Program-made: the position numbers and the translations under genes
NCBI GenBank assembly: GCA_904424815.1
Contig: CAJGBI010000001.1
Coordinates: 1,693,671 to 1,757,670 of the forward strand
From: Puniceicoccaceae bacterium Marseille-Q1082
GTDB taxonomy: Bacteria > Verrucomicrobiota > Verrucomicrobiia > Opitutales > Intestinicryptomonadaceae
DNA: 64,000 nucleotides
Direction of reading: 5' to 3'
Notes under the pieces: generated by a model
What the model saw: only the letters and a program-made list of their open reading frames with translations
What the model was told of the DNA's origin: nothing
Databases searched by the model: none
In this document: piece after piece, positions 53,252-62,135 of the stretch
Numbering within the stretch: the stretch's first letter is position 1
How the letters are laid out: every line of letters begins with the position of its first letter

Positions 53252-54577
53252 ATGGACAGAAGAAGTTTTGTTAAAAACGGCGCCGTCCTCGGCGCGGCCG
53301 CGGCGGCTTTGCCGCGTTTTGGATTCGCCCAGGTAAAGGGCAGCGACAGGATAAAAGTGGCGCTCATCGGCTGCGGCGGGCGCGGCACGGGTGCGGCTTG
53401 CAACATGATAGCCGCCGACCCCAACATAAAAATCGTGGCTTTGGGCGACCTCTTCCCCGAAAAGCTCGACAAGGCCGCAAATAAAATCCACGACTTCGCC
53501 AAAAAGTCCGTAGGCGAATCCAAGGCTTCCGAAATTATCGATCCTTCGAAAGTCAAGAAGTTCTCCGGATGGGACAATGCAGACCAGGTTCTCGCCGAAG
53601 ACATAGACGTCGTGATAGAGGCAACCCCTCCGGTCTTCCGCACTCCCCACTATGAAAAGATTGTGGCGGCGGGCAAGCACGCGTTCCTCGAAAAGCCCGG
53701 CGCGGTCGACGTAATCCAGGGCCGCAAGATGTACAAGCTCGCCGAGGAAGCTTCCAAGAAGGGCCTTTGCGTGGTCTGCGGCAACCAGCGCCGCTACGAC
53801 AACCGCTATCAGGATCTCGTAAAGCGCATGCAGGACGGCGAAATCGGCGAACTGCTCGCCGGCCAGTGCTACTGGAACAACGGCGGCTACATCGGCGCCT
53901 GGGCCAACGGCAAGGAGGGCACGGAAGACACCCTCGAATACCAGATCCGCAACTGGTGGTGCTTCATCTGGGCTTCGGGCGACAACATCGTCGAGCAGCA
54001 CGTCCACAACATCGACGTGCTCATGTGGGCTTTCGGCAGCGACCGCATGCCCGTTGAAGTGACGACGGGCCTTGGCGGCAGGAGCACCGACCTCCCGTGC
54101 CCGCGCTACGGCGACAGGTTCTCGCACTTCGCCATCGACTACGACATGGGCAACGGGTTGCGCATGGCGAGCTACTGCCATCAGGATCCGAACACCACCC
54201 CCAATGTCAGCGAGAGAATCGTCGGCACCAAGGGCATATTCCAGGGACTGCGCCTCACCGACCACAAGGGCAAGACCATTTACGCTCCCGGCAAGCTCGA
54301 ACTCGACCCGTACATCGCCGAGCACAAATACCTGCTCTCGGCAATTCGCAGCGGCAGGAGGGTAAACGAGCTCAGGCATCTCATAAACTCCAATATGGTC
54401 GCCATCGCAGGCAGAATGAGCGCGTTCTCCGGCAAGAGGTTCAAATACGAATGGATGGTCAAAAAGTCCGAGGAAAACATCGTTCCCCAGAACGTAGACC
54501 TCATGGGCAAGACGCAGGATTTGAGCCTCAAAAATCCCGTATCGGTTCCCGTGCCGGGCAAATACAAGCTCGTGTAA
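53252..54577 (+). CDS. Tat-exported Gfo/Idh/MocA-family oxidoreductase
   Basis: 441 residues from the ATG at 53252. Twin-arginine signal (MDRRSFVKNGAVLGAAAAAL). Rossmann motif LIGCGGRGTG (38-46), then VVIEATPPVFRTPHYEKIVAAGKHAFLEKPGAV, with the catalytic EKP Lys, and the C-terminal sugar-binding domain with NWWCFIWASGDNIVEQHVHNIDVLMW. NAD(P)-dependent oxidation or inversion of sugar-like substrates in the periplasm is likely. The IVEQHVHN His pair is typical of the exported Planctomycetes/Verrucomicrobia branch. A terminator follows at 54601. Confidence 0.86.
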   Translation: MDRRSFVKNGAVLGAAAAALPRFGFAQVKGSDRIKVALIGCGGRGTGAACNMIAADPNIKIVALGDLFPEKLDKAANKIHDFAKKSVGESKASEIIDPSKVKKFSGWDNADQVLAEDIDVVIEATPPVFRTPHYEKIVAAGKHAFLEKPGAVDVIQGRKMYKLAEEASKKGLCVVCGNQRRYDNRYQDLVKRMQDGEIGELLAGQCYWNNGGYIGAWANGKEGTEDTLEYQIRNWWCFIWASGDNIVEQHVHNIDVLMWAFGSDRMPVEVTTGLGGRSTDLPCPRYGDRFSHFAIDYDMGNGLRMASYCHQDPNTTPNVSERIVGTKGIFQGLRLTDHKGKTIYAPGKLELDPYIAEHKYLLSAIRSGRRVNELRHLINSNMVAIAGRMSAFSGKRFKYEWMVKKSEENIVPQNVDLMGKTQDLSLKNPVSVPVPGKYKLV

Positions 54578-54600
54578 GCGGGAGCGAAAGAGAATTTCGA

Positions 54601-54633
54601 CGGGCTGCCGGAAAACGGCGGCTCGTTTTTTTT
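54601..54633 (+). terminator. Rho-independent terminator after the Gfo/Idh/MocA gene
   Basis: Ten-base-pair stem with two wobbles around a GAAAA loop, followed by eight T, 23 bases after the stop. Confidence 0.85.
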
Positions 54634-54865
54634 ATGCGACCCCCTATTTGTTTCGCCAATTTTGCGGGCTGCCGCCGCAGGCGCAAAGCGGAATGGCCCG
54701 CCTTTGCCGAATGCCGGCGCGCCCGCTATTCGGCCGGTTTGGGAGAGCGGCGTTTTTTCCGGGTTTTCCCGCCTCGCGCGGAGTATTGCGGAGGAAAACA
54801 GCCGCGCATATCCGCCCCGCCCACTGCCGCGCATCGTTTAAACGGAAAAAAGATCAGCCGCCCGT

Positions 54866-55405
54866 TTAAGCCGAACGGGGCATTCCGGCGCGATGCGCCG
54901 AACCGCGCCCGAGTCCGGCCAGCATTTTCCGGTTTTCAATCCTGGCGGACAGGGTGTCGATAAAAACGGAAGCCGCCGCGCCTATCACTATCGCGAGCAT
55001 TATGGCCGTAGACGTTATTGCGTTGAAGAAAAATTCGGAAAGGCATTTGCCGGACAATTCGGAGCCCGGGGATTCCGACAGAAATTTTATCGCCGCCAGC
55101 ACCGCCTTGTAGGCGTAAAGGCCGGGAATCATCGGCAGAAGGGCGGGAAAAGTGAAAATTTCCGACGGGCAGCCGGAAATCCTGCCGGCCAAAAACCCGA
55201 GAATGCCTATTGCGAACGCGCCGATGAGCGTCGCGGGGCATATGTTCATTCCGCACCCGAGCATAAGCCACAGCCTCAGAGAGTGGCCTACGGCGGCGAA
55301 TAGCCCCGCCAGCAGAAGTTTCCCCTTCGGCGGGTTGAAGGCGATTCCGAATCCGATTCCGGCGGCGGCCGCAAATGCGGCGTCCGATAGCAAAACCGCA
55401 ATCAC
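54866..55405 (-). CDS. Threonine/serine exporter, small subunit (ThrE C-terminal type)
   Basis: 179 residues with four to five membrane segments (about 1-22, 30-48, 55-75, 85-105, 128-150). PALLPMIPGLYAYKAVLAAIKFLSES is the ThrE_2/DUF3815 signature. Its partner gene (55402 upward) carries the ThrE N-terminal domain; the two overlap by four bases (ATGA), the usual split form of the exporter. Threonine/serine or dicarboxylate export is inferred from family. The N-terminus MIAVLLSDAAFAAAAGIGFGIAF has no cleaved signal. Confidence 0.85.
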   Translation of the reverse strand: MIAVLLSDAAFAAAAGIGFGIAFNPPKGKLLLAGLFAAVGHSLRLWLMLGCGMNICPATLIGAFAIGILGFLAGRISGCPSEIFTFPALLPMIPGLYAYKAVLAAIKFLSESPGSELSGKCLSEFFFNAITSTAIMLAIVIGAAASVFIDTLSARIENRKMLAGLGRGSAHRAGMPRSA

Positions 55406-56184
55406 AGCGCATTCCCTCCGAGAATCGCGAGCGATGCGAGAAGCCCGAGCGCCATTGCCAGTATTATTGAGGAGGCGTCCGCAAGCCGCGAAAATCCCGC
55501 GAGGACGTTCCCGTCGAATATGTCTATTACGGAGTTCAGCAGCGGGACCCCCGGGACGAGGTACAGGACGCTCGTGGAAATCGCGATGGATGTCTTGAAG
55601 TCAAAGAGCAAAGCTCCCGTTCCCGCCATCAGCGACGATATGAACGCCGCGGCAAAAGTGCGCGGGAGCGCCCCCACCCCGAGCTTCTCGAGCCCGCTTC
55701 TTGCCGCAAACCCCGCGAGCGTGCAGAAAAAGACGAGCGGAATGGAGTAGAAGCCTCCGAACAGCCGGCAAAACGCCGCGTTGCCGAACGCCACCACCAC
55801 CGCTACAACCCGCTTGTCCGCCTTTTTTATCTTCCCGATTTCCGCGAATCTGCGCTCGCACTGCCGGAGGCTCCATCCGTTTCTATACGCCTCCCAAGAT
55901 AGTATTCTCAATTCGGATAGCGCGGAAAAGTCGGGGCGCGGAGGAGAGATTTTTTTCACGCGGGTGAGCGATTTGCCCTCCGCCGAGAGCGTCATGACTA
56001 TGGTTTTTGGCAAAGTTATTATTTCGGCGCGGTATCCGAAATTTCCAGCGAGCCTCTCGACATTGCGCGCCACGCGCGAAGTCTGGGTGCCCGCGACCAT
56101 CAGAGCGTCCGCGAATCCGAGCAGGAAGTCCGCCGCCGCGCCGCTCGGCGGGCGTTCGGGATATGTCGGCGTTTCAGTTTCCAT
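55402..56184 (-). CDS. Threonine/serine exporter, large subunit (ThrE N-terminal type)
   Basis: 260 residues from the ATG at 56182-56184; starts 10 or 17 codons upstream are also in frame. DUF1212 core: FLLGFADALMVAGTQTSRVARNVERLAGNFGY near the N-terminus (first helix, with the conserved G-x-x-S/T-x-R), IITLPKTIVMTLSAEG, then membrane helices in LFGGFYSIPLVFFCTLAGFAA and VPGVPLLNSVIDIFDGNVLAG. It pairs with the small subunit to make the full transporter. An efflux role is inferred. Confidence 0.85.
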   Translation of the reverse strand: METETPTYPERPPSGAAADFLLGFADALMVAGTQTSRVARNVERLAGNFGYRAEIITLPKTIVMTLSAEGKSLTRVKKISPPRPDFSALSELRILSWEAYRNGWSLRQCERRFAEIGKIKKADKRVVAVVVAFGNAAFCRLFGGFYSIPLVFFCTLAGFAARSGLEKLGVGALPRTFAAAFISSLMAGTGALLFDFKTSIAISTSVLYLVPGVPLLNSVIDIFDGNVLAGFSRLADASSIILAMALGLLASLAILGGNAL

Positions 56185-56345
56185 ATTTGCAGGCGAAAGC
56201 CGCCGGTTCCCCATTTTGGCGGAGGCGCGGGGCATCCGCCCGCGCGCCGGCTTTCGATTTTCGGGAAAATGAAATTCGGTTTGCAGGGCGAATCAAGCAA
56301 TTTTGCGCCTGCCGCGCTTTCCCGAGCGAAATTTTCCGGCGCGAA

Positions 56346-56380
56346 AACAAAAAAGCGCGGAGGAAAATTCTCTCCGCGCT
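56346..56380 (-). terminator. Terminator of the GH109-like gene
   Basis: Nine-base-pair stem AGCGCGGAG/CTCCGCGCT with a nine-base loop, followed on the minus strand by TTTTTTGTT. Lies 31 bases after the stop codon. Confidence 0.85.
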
Positions 56381-56410
56381 GGCGGCCCCGCCTTGCGGCG
56401 GCGCAAAAAG

Positions 56411-57754
56411 TCAGGAGAGTTTTGACGGCTTGCAGGTTTTCCACCCGCCGCCCGTAAAGTCCGGAAAATCGGCGGGCCCGGAGCGGTTCGCCGCGCTCCA
56501 CACGCTCAGCGGGGTGACTGCCGACCACGCCGCGGCGTCGTACACGTCCATGTCGAGCGGAAGCCCGTTGCGCAGGCAGTGTATCAGCCTGTATATCATT
56601 ATGGTGTCCATTCCACCGTGCCCGCCGACTTTTCTGGCAAATTCGCCGATTTTTGCGATGGTTTCAGGCGTATATTTTTTAAGCAATTTTGCGGCCTCCT
56701 CCTTTGGGAGCTTTTTGCCGCCGATAAAAACCGTCTCGTCGGGATATTTTTGGACAAACCCTTGCGTCCCGCTCAAAATGTGCCTTCTGTCGTATGGCCG
56801 CGGGCTCGACACGTCGTGCTGCAAGACTATTGTTTTGCCGTTTTTGGTGCGGATCAGCGACGAGTTTATATTCCCGCGGTACTTGTCGAAAAGCGGTATT
56901 GACGGGACTTCCCTCCTGGCCCGTTCGGCGTTTTTGTGCCATGTGAAATCCGCGCTCGACATGGAAGTCATGTAGTCAAAGGCGTCCCCGCGCGTTATGG
57001 ACATCGCAAGCGACACCGGACCGAGCCCGTGGGTCGGGTACAGGTTTCCGTCGCGGCAATTTTCCTCCCACCGCCAGGTCTCCTTTTTCGGCAGAGCCTG
57101 CACGATGCGGTGTATGTACGCGCCCTCGGCGTGAATAATCTCCCCGAGCGCGCCGTCGAGCGCCATGTTTATTGTCGCGGCCTCAAAAAAGTCGTAGACG
57201 CAGTTTTCGAGCATGAAGCAGTGTTTTTGGAACCGCTCGCTCGCCTCCACAAGCCGCCACGCCTCCCCGAGCGTGCGCGCGGCGGGAACTTCGAGCGCGA
57301 CGTGCTTGCCGGAGGCCATCGCGTATTCGGCCATCGGAACGTGCCACTTCCACGGGGTGGCTATGTAAACAAGGTCTATGTCTCCGCGGTCGCAGAGCTT
57401 TTTGTACTCTTCGTCGCCCCCGCAATACGCCGCGGCGTCGGGAAGATTTTTTTCTTTGAGGTATTTTTTGACGCGCTCGACCTTTTCGGGGACTATGTCG
57501 CAAAACGCGGCGGTTCTCGCCCCGTCGAAGAGATGGAAGCGCGAAATGCCGGCCCACCCGCGCGTGCCGCACCCTACCACCCCGATTCTCAAGTCTCCGA
57601 TTTTCGGGGCGGCAAAGCCGCGCATGTTGAATTTGGCGGCGCCGCCTTTCGACTTCCGCGCGGATTCGGCGATGTCGTCGGCGAGAACCCCGCGCTGGGC
57701 GAAGGCGCACGCCCCCAAAAGCGCCGCCTTGAAAAAGTCGCGTCTGTTCTGCAT
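56411..57754 (-). CDS. Tat-exported GH109-like Gfo/Idh/MocA glycosidase
   Basis: 447 residues from the ATG at 57752-57754. Twin-arginine signal (MQNRRDFFKAALLGACAF). NAD-binding GVVGCGTRGWAG (58-69), WKWHVPMAEYAMASGKHVALEVPA, and the GH109-type segments WRWEENCRDGNLYPTHGLGPVSLAMSI and KVGGHGGMDTIMIYRLIHCLRNG. GH109 enzymes (alpha-N-acetylgalactosaminidases) use tightly bound NAD to cleave terminal GalNAc, as on mucin. The His-Gly-Gly-Met-Asp loop and Tyr-Pro-Thr-His support that family. Substrate not proven. Confidence 0.82.
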   Translation of the reverse strand: MQNRRDFFKAALLGACAFAQRGVLADDIAESARKSKGGAAKFNMRGFAAPKIGDLRIGVVGCGTRGWAGISRFHLFDGARTAAFCDIVPEKVERVKKYLKEKNLPDAAAYCGGDEEYKKLCDRGDIDLVYIATPWKWHVPMAEYAMASGKHVALEVPAARTLGEAWRLVEASERFQKHCFMLENCVYDFFEAATINMALDGALGEIIHAEGAYIHRIVQALPKKETWRWEENCRDGNLYPTHGLGPVSLAMSITRGDAFDYMTSMSSADFTWHKNAERARREVPSIPLFDKYRGNINSSLIRTKNGKTIVLQHDVSSPRPYDRRHILSGTQGFVQKYPDETVFIGGKKLPKEEAAKLLKKYTPETIAKIGEFARKVGGHGGMDTIMIYRLIHCLRNGLPLDMDVYDAAAWSAVTPLSVWSAANRSGPADFPDFTGGGWKTCKPSKLS

Positions 57755-57883
57755 AAATATCCCTCCTGCAAGAGGCATTATTTTTTCGGGATCGGCGCGC
57801 GGCAAGAATTATTTTGGAGGGGATTTCTAAACAGTTAATATCCTCCATCTGGCGGCGGAGAAAAGGCTCCGCCGCATGCGGGG

Positions 57884-59098
57884 CTAACTTTCTTGGAGAG
57901 GCGCGCCGCCGATGTCGCTTTCCGCCTGGAACACCCTCAGCCCGAACTGCGGGGCGGAGGCTATGACGAAGTCGAAAGTGTCGGACTGGACTTTTTCGTA
58001 CTCTATCCACTCGGTCGTAGTGAAGAAGTAGAGTTCGAGCGGCAGGCCGTTCTCGGTCGGCTGGAGCTGCCTGACGAAGTGCGTCATCGACTTTATCGTG
58101 CGGGGATTGTTTTCGATGTACCATTCGAGGTACTTTCTGAAAAGCCCCGCGTTCGTCAGGAGCGAATACGGCTCTCCGCCGCCGTCGCCCCTTGCGAGGC
58201 TTTCGCAAATATAGTCTTTCAGGGCGGGCATTTTTGAAAATTTTTCGAGCTCGCCGCCGTCGCAAAACCTTATGCTGTGGACGTCGAGCAGTATGTGGCG
58301 CATCACGCGCCTTCCGCCGCTTTCGTACATTCCGCGCCAGTTGATGTAAGAGTCGCTCACGAGCGCGTAGGTCGGGAGGTTGGCTATGGTGTTGTCCCAG
58401 TTTTTTACCTTCACGACCGTCAGCCCTATTTCGGTGACGACGCCGTCCGCGCCGTACTTGGGCATGGATATCCAGTCTCCGCATTGGAGCATGTCGTTGG
58501 CGGACAGCTGGACGGAGGCTACGAATCCGAGTATGGCGTCCTTGAACACGAGCATCATGACGGCGGCGGAGGCACCGAGTCCGGCGAGTATCCTGAACGG
58601 CGACTTGTCGATGAAAGTCGACACCGCCATTATCACCACCACCATAGCGACTGTCAGCTTCATCATCTGCACGAATCCGCGCATGTACTTGTGGCTTCTG
58701 GCGGATATGAGGTCGTTGAATGTGTCGACGGCGCCCGACAAAAATATCCAGAGGACTATGTAGAAATACAGGAAGAGGATTTTTTCAACCGCCACAAACA
58801 GCGCGTCGCCGATGTCCTCGCGCGGAAAGAGCATCGGTATGAGAATCAGAAAGACGACCGGCGGAATGAGGTCGGCGAGCTTTTTGAACATTCTGTGCTT
58901 GGAAAGTATCTGGGCTTCGCGCTCGAACTTCTGGATTTTGAGGTTTGCGGAAAATCTCCGCATGAGAGCTCCGACGGCGTATGTTATGGCGTATGTGGCG
59001 ATTACGACGGCGCATATAAGTATCGCCGAGGCCGCGGAATTGTTCTCTATCCCCAAGACGCCCTCCTGGGGGATCAGTTTGGCAATAATCTTCTGCAT
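57884..59098 (-). CDS. MscS-family mechanosensitive channel, YbdG-like
   Basis: 404 residues from the ATG at 59096-59098. Five membrane segments in the first 190 residues, then the pore helix region ILAGLGASAAVMMLVFKDAILGFVASVQL and the beta domain with MLQCGDWISMPKYGADGVVTEIGLTVVKVKNWDNTIANLPTYALVSDSYINWRGM. The ESGGRRVMR loop is the YbdG-subfamily signature. It should release solutes on hypo-osmotic shock. It is not followed by other genes of the strand; a GC hairpin without a T run lies at 57852-57875. Confidence 0.87.
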   Translation of the reverse strand: MQKIIAKLIPQEGVLGIENNSAASAILICAVVIATYAITYAVGALMRRFSANLKIQKFEREAQILSKHRMFKKLADLIPPVVFLILIPMLFPREDIGDALFVAVEKILFLYFYIVLWIFLSGAVDTFNDLISARSHKYMRGFVQMMKLTVAMVVVIMAVSTFIDKSPFRILAGLGASAAVMMLVFKDAILGFVASVQLSANDMLQCGDWISMPKYGADGVVTEIGLTVVKVKNWDNTIANLPTYALVSDSYINWRGMYESGGRRVMRHILLDVHSIRFCDGGELEKFSKMPALKDYICESLARGDGGGEPYSLLTNAGLFRKYLEWYIENNPRTIKSMTHFVRQLQPTENGLPLELYFFTTTEWIEYEKVQSDTFDFVIASAPQFGLRVFQAESDIGGAPLQES

Positions 59099-59339
59099 GG
59101 CTTTATGTTTTGACAGCGCGCCCGGGGATAAGTTCGCCGCAATACGGCTGCGCGCATTGCGGCGCGGAGGGGCGCGCAACATGCGCAAGCGGATGAGAAC
59201 GGCGGCGTTTGTCCGGCGCCCGCCCGCTTTTTGCCGGCTCCGCGCCCCCCGAAATTGGCGGAAAAGCTTTGAAAATTATAGAGTATAGGGTGTTGCAGCC
59301 TGCGGCTGCCGCTCGCTATCTTTCGAGTTGCCGTTGGCG

Positions 59340-59366
59340 CAAAAAAACCGGCTGTTCAAAAGCCGG
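59340..59366 (-). terminator. Terminator downstream of tRNA-Gly
   Basis: Seven-base-pair stem ACCGGCT/AGCCGGT with loop GTTCAAA, then TTTTTT on the minus strand, 10 bases after the encoded CCA. Confidence 0.75.
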
Positions 59367-59375
59367 TCGGTTAAA

Positions 59376-59451
59376 GTGGAGCGGGCTATGAGGTTCGAAC
59401 TCACAACCTCGACCTTGGCAAGGTCGCGCTCTGCCAATTGAGCTAAGCCCG
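59376..59451 (-). tRNA. tRNA-Gly (anticodon GCC)
   Basis: Cloverleaf fits on the minus strand: acceptor GCGGGCT pairs with AGCCCGC, D stem GCTC/GAGC, anticodon stem CGACC/GGTCG, loop TTGCCAA with anticodon GCC at 59416-59418, T-loop GTTCGAA(C). The 3' CCA is encoded (59376-59378). Length 76 with CCA. It decodes GGC and GGU. A terminator follows, so it is transcribed alone or at an operon end. Confidence 0.97.
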
Positions 59452-59482
59452 CGTAATTTTTAATGCGGTCAATCGTGCCGCG

Positions 59483-60364
59483 TCATTTGAGAATGTCAAG
59501 TTCGAAAATGGATTTTTTTCTGGAATTTTTGGGCGCGCTGAGGAAATTGTCGGCGTCGATGACGGCGGCTATCTCGTCGCTCAGCAGCGTTTTCAGCAGG
59601 GGTTTGAGCCTGGCGGCGGCGCTCTTTTCCACCGCTATGTAGAAAGGCAGGCTGAGCGGATAGTCGCCGTTGAAAATGTTGTCGCGGTCGGGTCTGAAAG
59701 CGTATTTGCTCGCCCCACCGTCGGAGTCTGAGGATATGGCGAGTATCTTTATCATGCTCGTGTCCTCGATCTTCCCAACCACCGCTATCGCGGAATTGTT
59801 TGCGCGCAGCATGGAAAGCGCCTCAGCGGGCGACTTCGCCACATTCACCCACTGCCCGAACCCCGTGGATTTCAGCGCGCCGTATTTGAAGAGCTCGACG
59901 ACAAGGGAATCTGAAAAGCTCGTTGTTATCGGCATGATGTTTTTGAGCGACGCGTTGCCGACTTCAAGGGACTGCCAGGCGTCCACGCGGGGCGAGGCGG
60001 ACTTGGAGTAAATTTTGTAGAGCTGCGAGGTGCTTATTTCCTCTATGGGGTTTGCTATGTTTACGGCGACCGACGCTATGTGGTACGCGAACGGAAAGAG
60101 GATAAGCCCCTCGGGATTTTTCTCGCCGCGCGGAATCGCTATTATTGCGACGTCTGCCTTGGCGTTTTTGAGCGCGTCCGCCGCCGTAAACGAGCCCTTC
60201 ATTTCGATGTTGGCCGATATGCCCTGTTTTTTGAGCGCCGCGGAAAGCGGGGCTTTTATCTTGTCGCCCAGTATGTCGGAGCCGGCTATCGTGACGGTTT
60301 CGGCGGCTTGCGCCGCGGATGCGAGCAAGGCGGCGAAAGCGGCGATTGACGCGAGTTTTATCAT
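59483..60364 (-). CDS. Periplasmic PstS-like (phosphate-binding-like) solute-binding protein
   Basis: 293 residues. Signal peptide (MIKLASIAAFAALLASAAQAA). PstS-like start ETVTIAGSDILGDKIKAPLSAALKKQG and ADVAIIAIPRGEKNPEGLILFPFAYHIASVAV, with the two-lobe layout of phosphate-type binding proteins, then EISTSQLYKIYSKSA and FVGQ-like GFGQWVNVAKSP. No pst permease gene is adjacent. The ligand-binding TGSG-like loop is not evident, so phosphate is only a guess. Ends before tRNA-Gly; the preceding gene is sufT. Confidence 0.7.
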   Translation of the reverse strand: MIKLASIAAFAALLASAAQAAETVTIAGSDILGDKIKAPLSAALKKQGISANIEMKGSFTAADALKNAKADVAIIAIPRGEKNPEGLILFPFAYHIASVAVNIANPIEEISTSQLYKIYSKSASPRVDAWQSLEVGNASLKNIMPITTSFSDSLVVELFKYGALKSTGFGQWVNVAKSPAEALSMLRANNSAIAVVGKIEDTSMIKILAISSDSDGGASKYAFRPDRDNIFNGDYPLSLPFYIAVEKSAAARLKPLLKTLLSDEIAAVIDADNFLSAPKNSRKKSIFELDILK

Positions 60365-60418
60365 GGCGGTTCGGTGTGTTAAAGTTTTTGTTTCGGAGGA
60401 TTGTAAAGGCGCTCCGCG

Positions 60419-60991
60419 CTATGCCAAGCCCAAAATCATGCGGGCTTCCTCGCTCATCATGTCCTGGTGCCACGGGGGATCCCACACTATTTCGACTTTC
60501 GCCGACTCCACCCCCGCGAGGGATTCGAGCCTCATGCGAAGGTCGTCGGCAATCGCCGGCCCCATCGCGCACCCCGGGGCGGTGAGAGTTATGTCGGCCT
60601 CGACGCGCTTTCTTCCGCCTTCCCCTTCGAACATCTCCATGCGGTAGACGAGCCCGAGATCCACTATGTTCACGGGGATTTCGGGGTCGAACACCGTGCG
60701 CGCGGCCTCCCACAAATCCTTTTCGGAAGCCGTTTCGGAGGGCTTGCCGGCGGAGGGAGTCTGGGGGAGCGCCGCGGCGGTTTCGCAGGTTCCGGCCGCG
60801 GGGGGGAGGCCGAGGGCGTCGGCGTCCCTGCCGTCGATTCTCGCCATGCCGAATAGCCCCGCCACGGTGAAGTTTCCGCCGAGCCTGTGGGTTATCTCGA
60901 CCTCGTTGCCGGCGGCGAGTATCACGCCAAGCCCCGAGGGTATCATCATTGCGCGGCAGTCGCGCGAAAGCTTTATCTTGTCGTCGGGCAT
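60419..60991 (-). CDS. sufT: Putative iron-sulfur cluster assembly protein SufT
   Basis: 190 residues. The SufT layout is visible: an N-terminal domain of about 80 residues beginning MPDDKIKLSRDCRAMMIPSG, then a DUF59/MIP18 domain with ARTVFDPEIPVNIVDLGLVYRMEMF, VEADITLTAPGCAMGPAIADDLRMRLESL and VEIVWDPPWHQDMMSEEAR. DUF59 proteins help load Fe-S clusters. The Cys in APGCAMG is the conserved DUF59 cysteine. It begins 11 bases after proB, so it is co-transcribed. Confidence 0.85.
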   Translation of the reverse strand: MPDDKIKLSRDCRAMMIPSGLGVILAAGNEVEITHRLGGNFTVAGLFGMARIDGRDADALGLPPAAGTCETAAALPQTPSAGKPSETASEKDLWEAARTVFDPEIPVNIVDLGLVYRMEMFEGEGGRKRVEADITLTAPGCAMGPAIADDLRMRLESLAGVESAKVEIVWDPPWHQDMMSEEARMILGLA

Positions 60992-61002
60992 TTTTCGTTG
61001 CG

Positions 61003-62094
61003 TCAGACCACGGCGAGATTGTCGCGGTGCACTACGACGTCCTTGTGGCCGCATTTTTTCCGCGCGGCCGAAAGCGATTTTTTTATGTCTTCGGAATTTT
61101 CCTCGGCGAGCCCGCGCGCCACTATGTCGCCGCCGTCGGCTTCGAGGATTTCGACGAGGGAACCCTTCGAGAATTTTCCGGAAACTCCGCGGACGCCCGC
61201 AGGCAGCAGCGAGCTGCCCTTGTTGCGTATGGCGTCGGCGGCGCCGGCGTCCACGAAAATTTTGCCTATCGTCCTGCCGAAATGCGCCAGCCATCTCTTT
61301 TTCGAGTTGGCGCCGGAGCCTGACGCCGCAAAGCGCGTGCCGGGATTTTTGCCGGCGAGTATGTCGGCGATGACCCCGTCGCGCGCGCCGCTTGCGATGA
61401 ACACCTCGCAGCCGGAGCTCGCCGCGATTTCCGCCGCCTTGATCTTGGTCGCCATTCCGCCGACCGCCGTCGCGCTCGATGTTCCGCCCGCTTTGGCGCG
61501 TATGCCGGCGTCTATTTTGGATACTTCCGGAATAACTTCCCCGGTGCCGCCTATGTCCACGAGCCCCGGGGCTGTGGATAGAATCAGGAGCTTGGAAGAT
61601 TTGGAGAGCGTCGCCACGAGAGAGCTCAAAACGTCGTTGTCGCCGAACTTTATGTTGAGCTCCGCCGCGCTTATGCAGTCGTTTTCGTTGATTATCGGGA
61701 CGATTCCCGCGCCGAGGAGCTCATCGAGCAAATCGCGCATCGCCCTGTGGCGCGCGCGCACGTCGAGGTCGTCGCGCGTAAGCAGTATCTGGGCGACGCA
61801 CACCCCGAAGGGCGCGAATAGCTCGCCCCAGGTCTGTATCAAAATGCCCTGCCCGACGGCGGCGCACATCTGCACGGAACTCGTCTTTTTGGGGCGCGAC
61901 TTCAGCCCGAGCCTCCCCATGCCGAGCCCGACCGCGCCCGAGCTCACGAGTATCGGCTTCCAGCCGCCTTTGAGCGCGTCCGCCACCTGGGCGCATATCG
62001 CGCCCATGCGCGCGGTGTCGAGCTCTCCGATTCCGCGCGTAAGAACGCCCGTTCCGAGCTTTATGACGATTCTCCTGTCGCGAGTTCCAGCCAT
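61003..62094 (-). CDS. proB: Glutamate 5-kinase
   Basis: 363 residues. First step of proline synthesis: phosphorylates glutamate. The amino-acid kinase domain carries IVIKLGTGVLT, VSSGAVGLGMGRLGL, QILLTRDDLDVRARHRAMRDLL, INENDCIS and FGDNDVLSSLVATLSKSSKLLILS. A C-terminal PUA domain (about 280-360) has GTRFAASGSG, KGSSLLPAGVRGVSG and FSKGSLVEI. proA is not nearby. It follows frr by 41 bases. Confidence 0.95.
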   Translation of the reverse strand: MAGTRDRRIVIKLGTGVLTRGIGELDTARMGAICAQVADALKGGWKPILVSSGAVGLGMGRLGLKSRPKKTSSVQMCAAVGQGILIQTWGELFAPFGVCVAQILLTRDDLDVRARHRAMRDLLDELLGAGIVPIINENDCISAAELNIKFGDNDVLSSLVATLSKSSKLLILSTAPGLVDIGGTGEVIPEVSKIDAGIRAKAGGTSSATAVGGMATKIKAAEIAASSGCEVFIASGARDGVIADILAGKNPGTRFAASGSGANSKKRWLAHFGRTIGKIFVDAGAADAIRNKGSSLLPAGVRGVSGKFSKGSLVEILEADGGDIVARGLAEENSEDIKKSLSAARKKCGHKDVVVHRDNLAVV

Positions 62095-62135
62095 TTCGGG
62101 CCCTCCGCGGGGCGCCCCGCGCCCCTTGCGCGGCG

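Noticed and set aside
57852-57875. GC hairpin downstream of the mechanosensitive channel gene as a terminator
   Set aside because: The nine-base stem is good, but no T run follows on the minus strand; it was not listed as a terminator.
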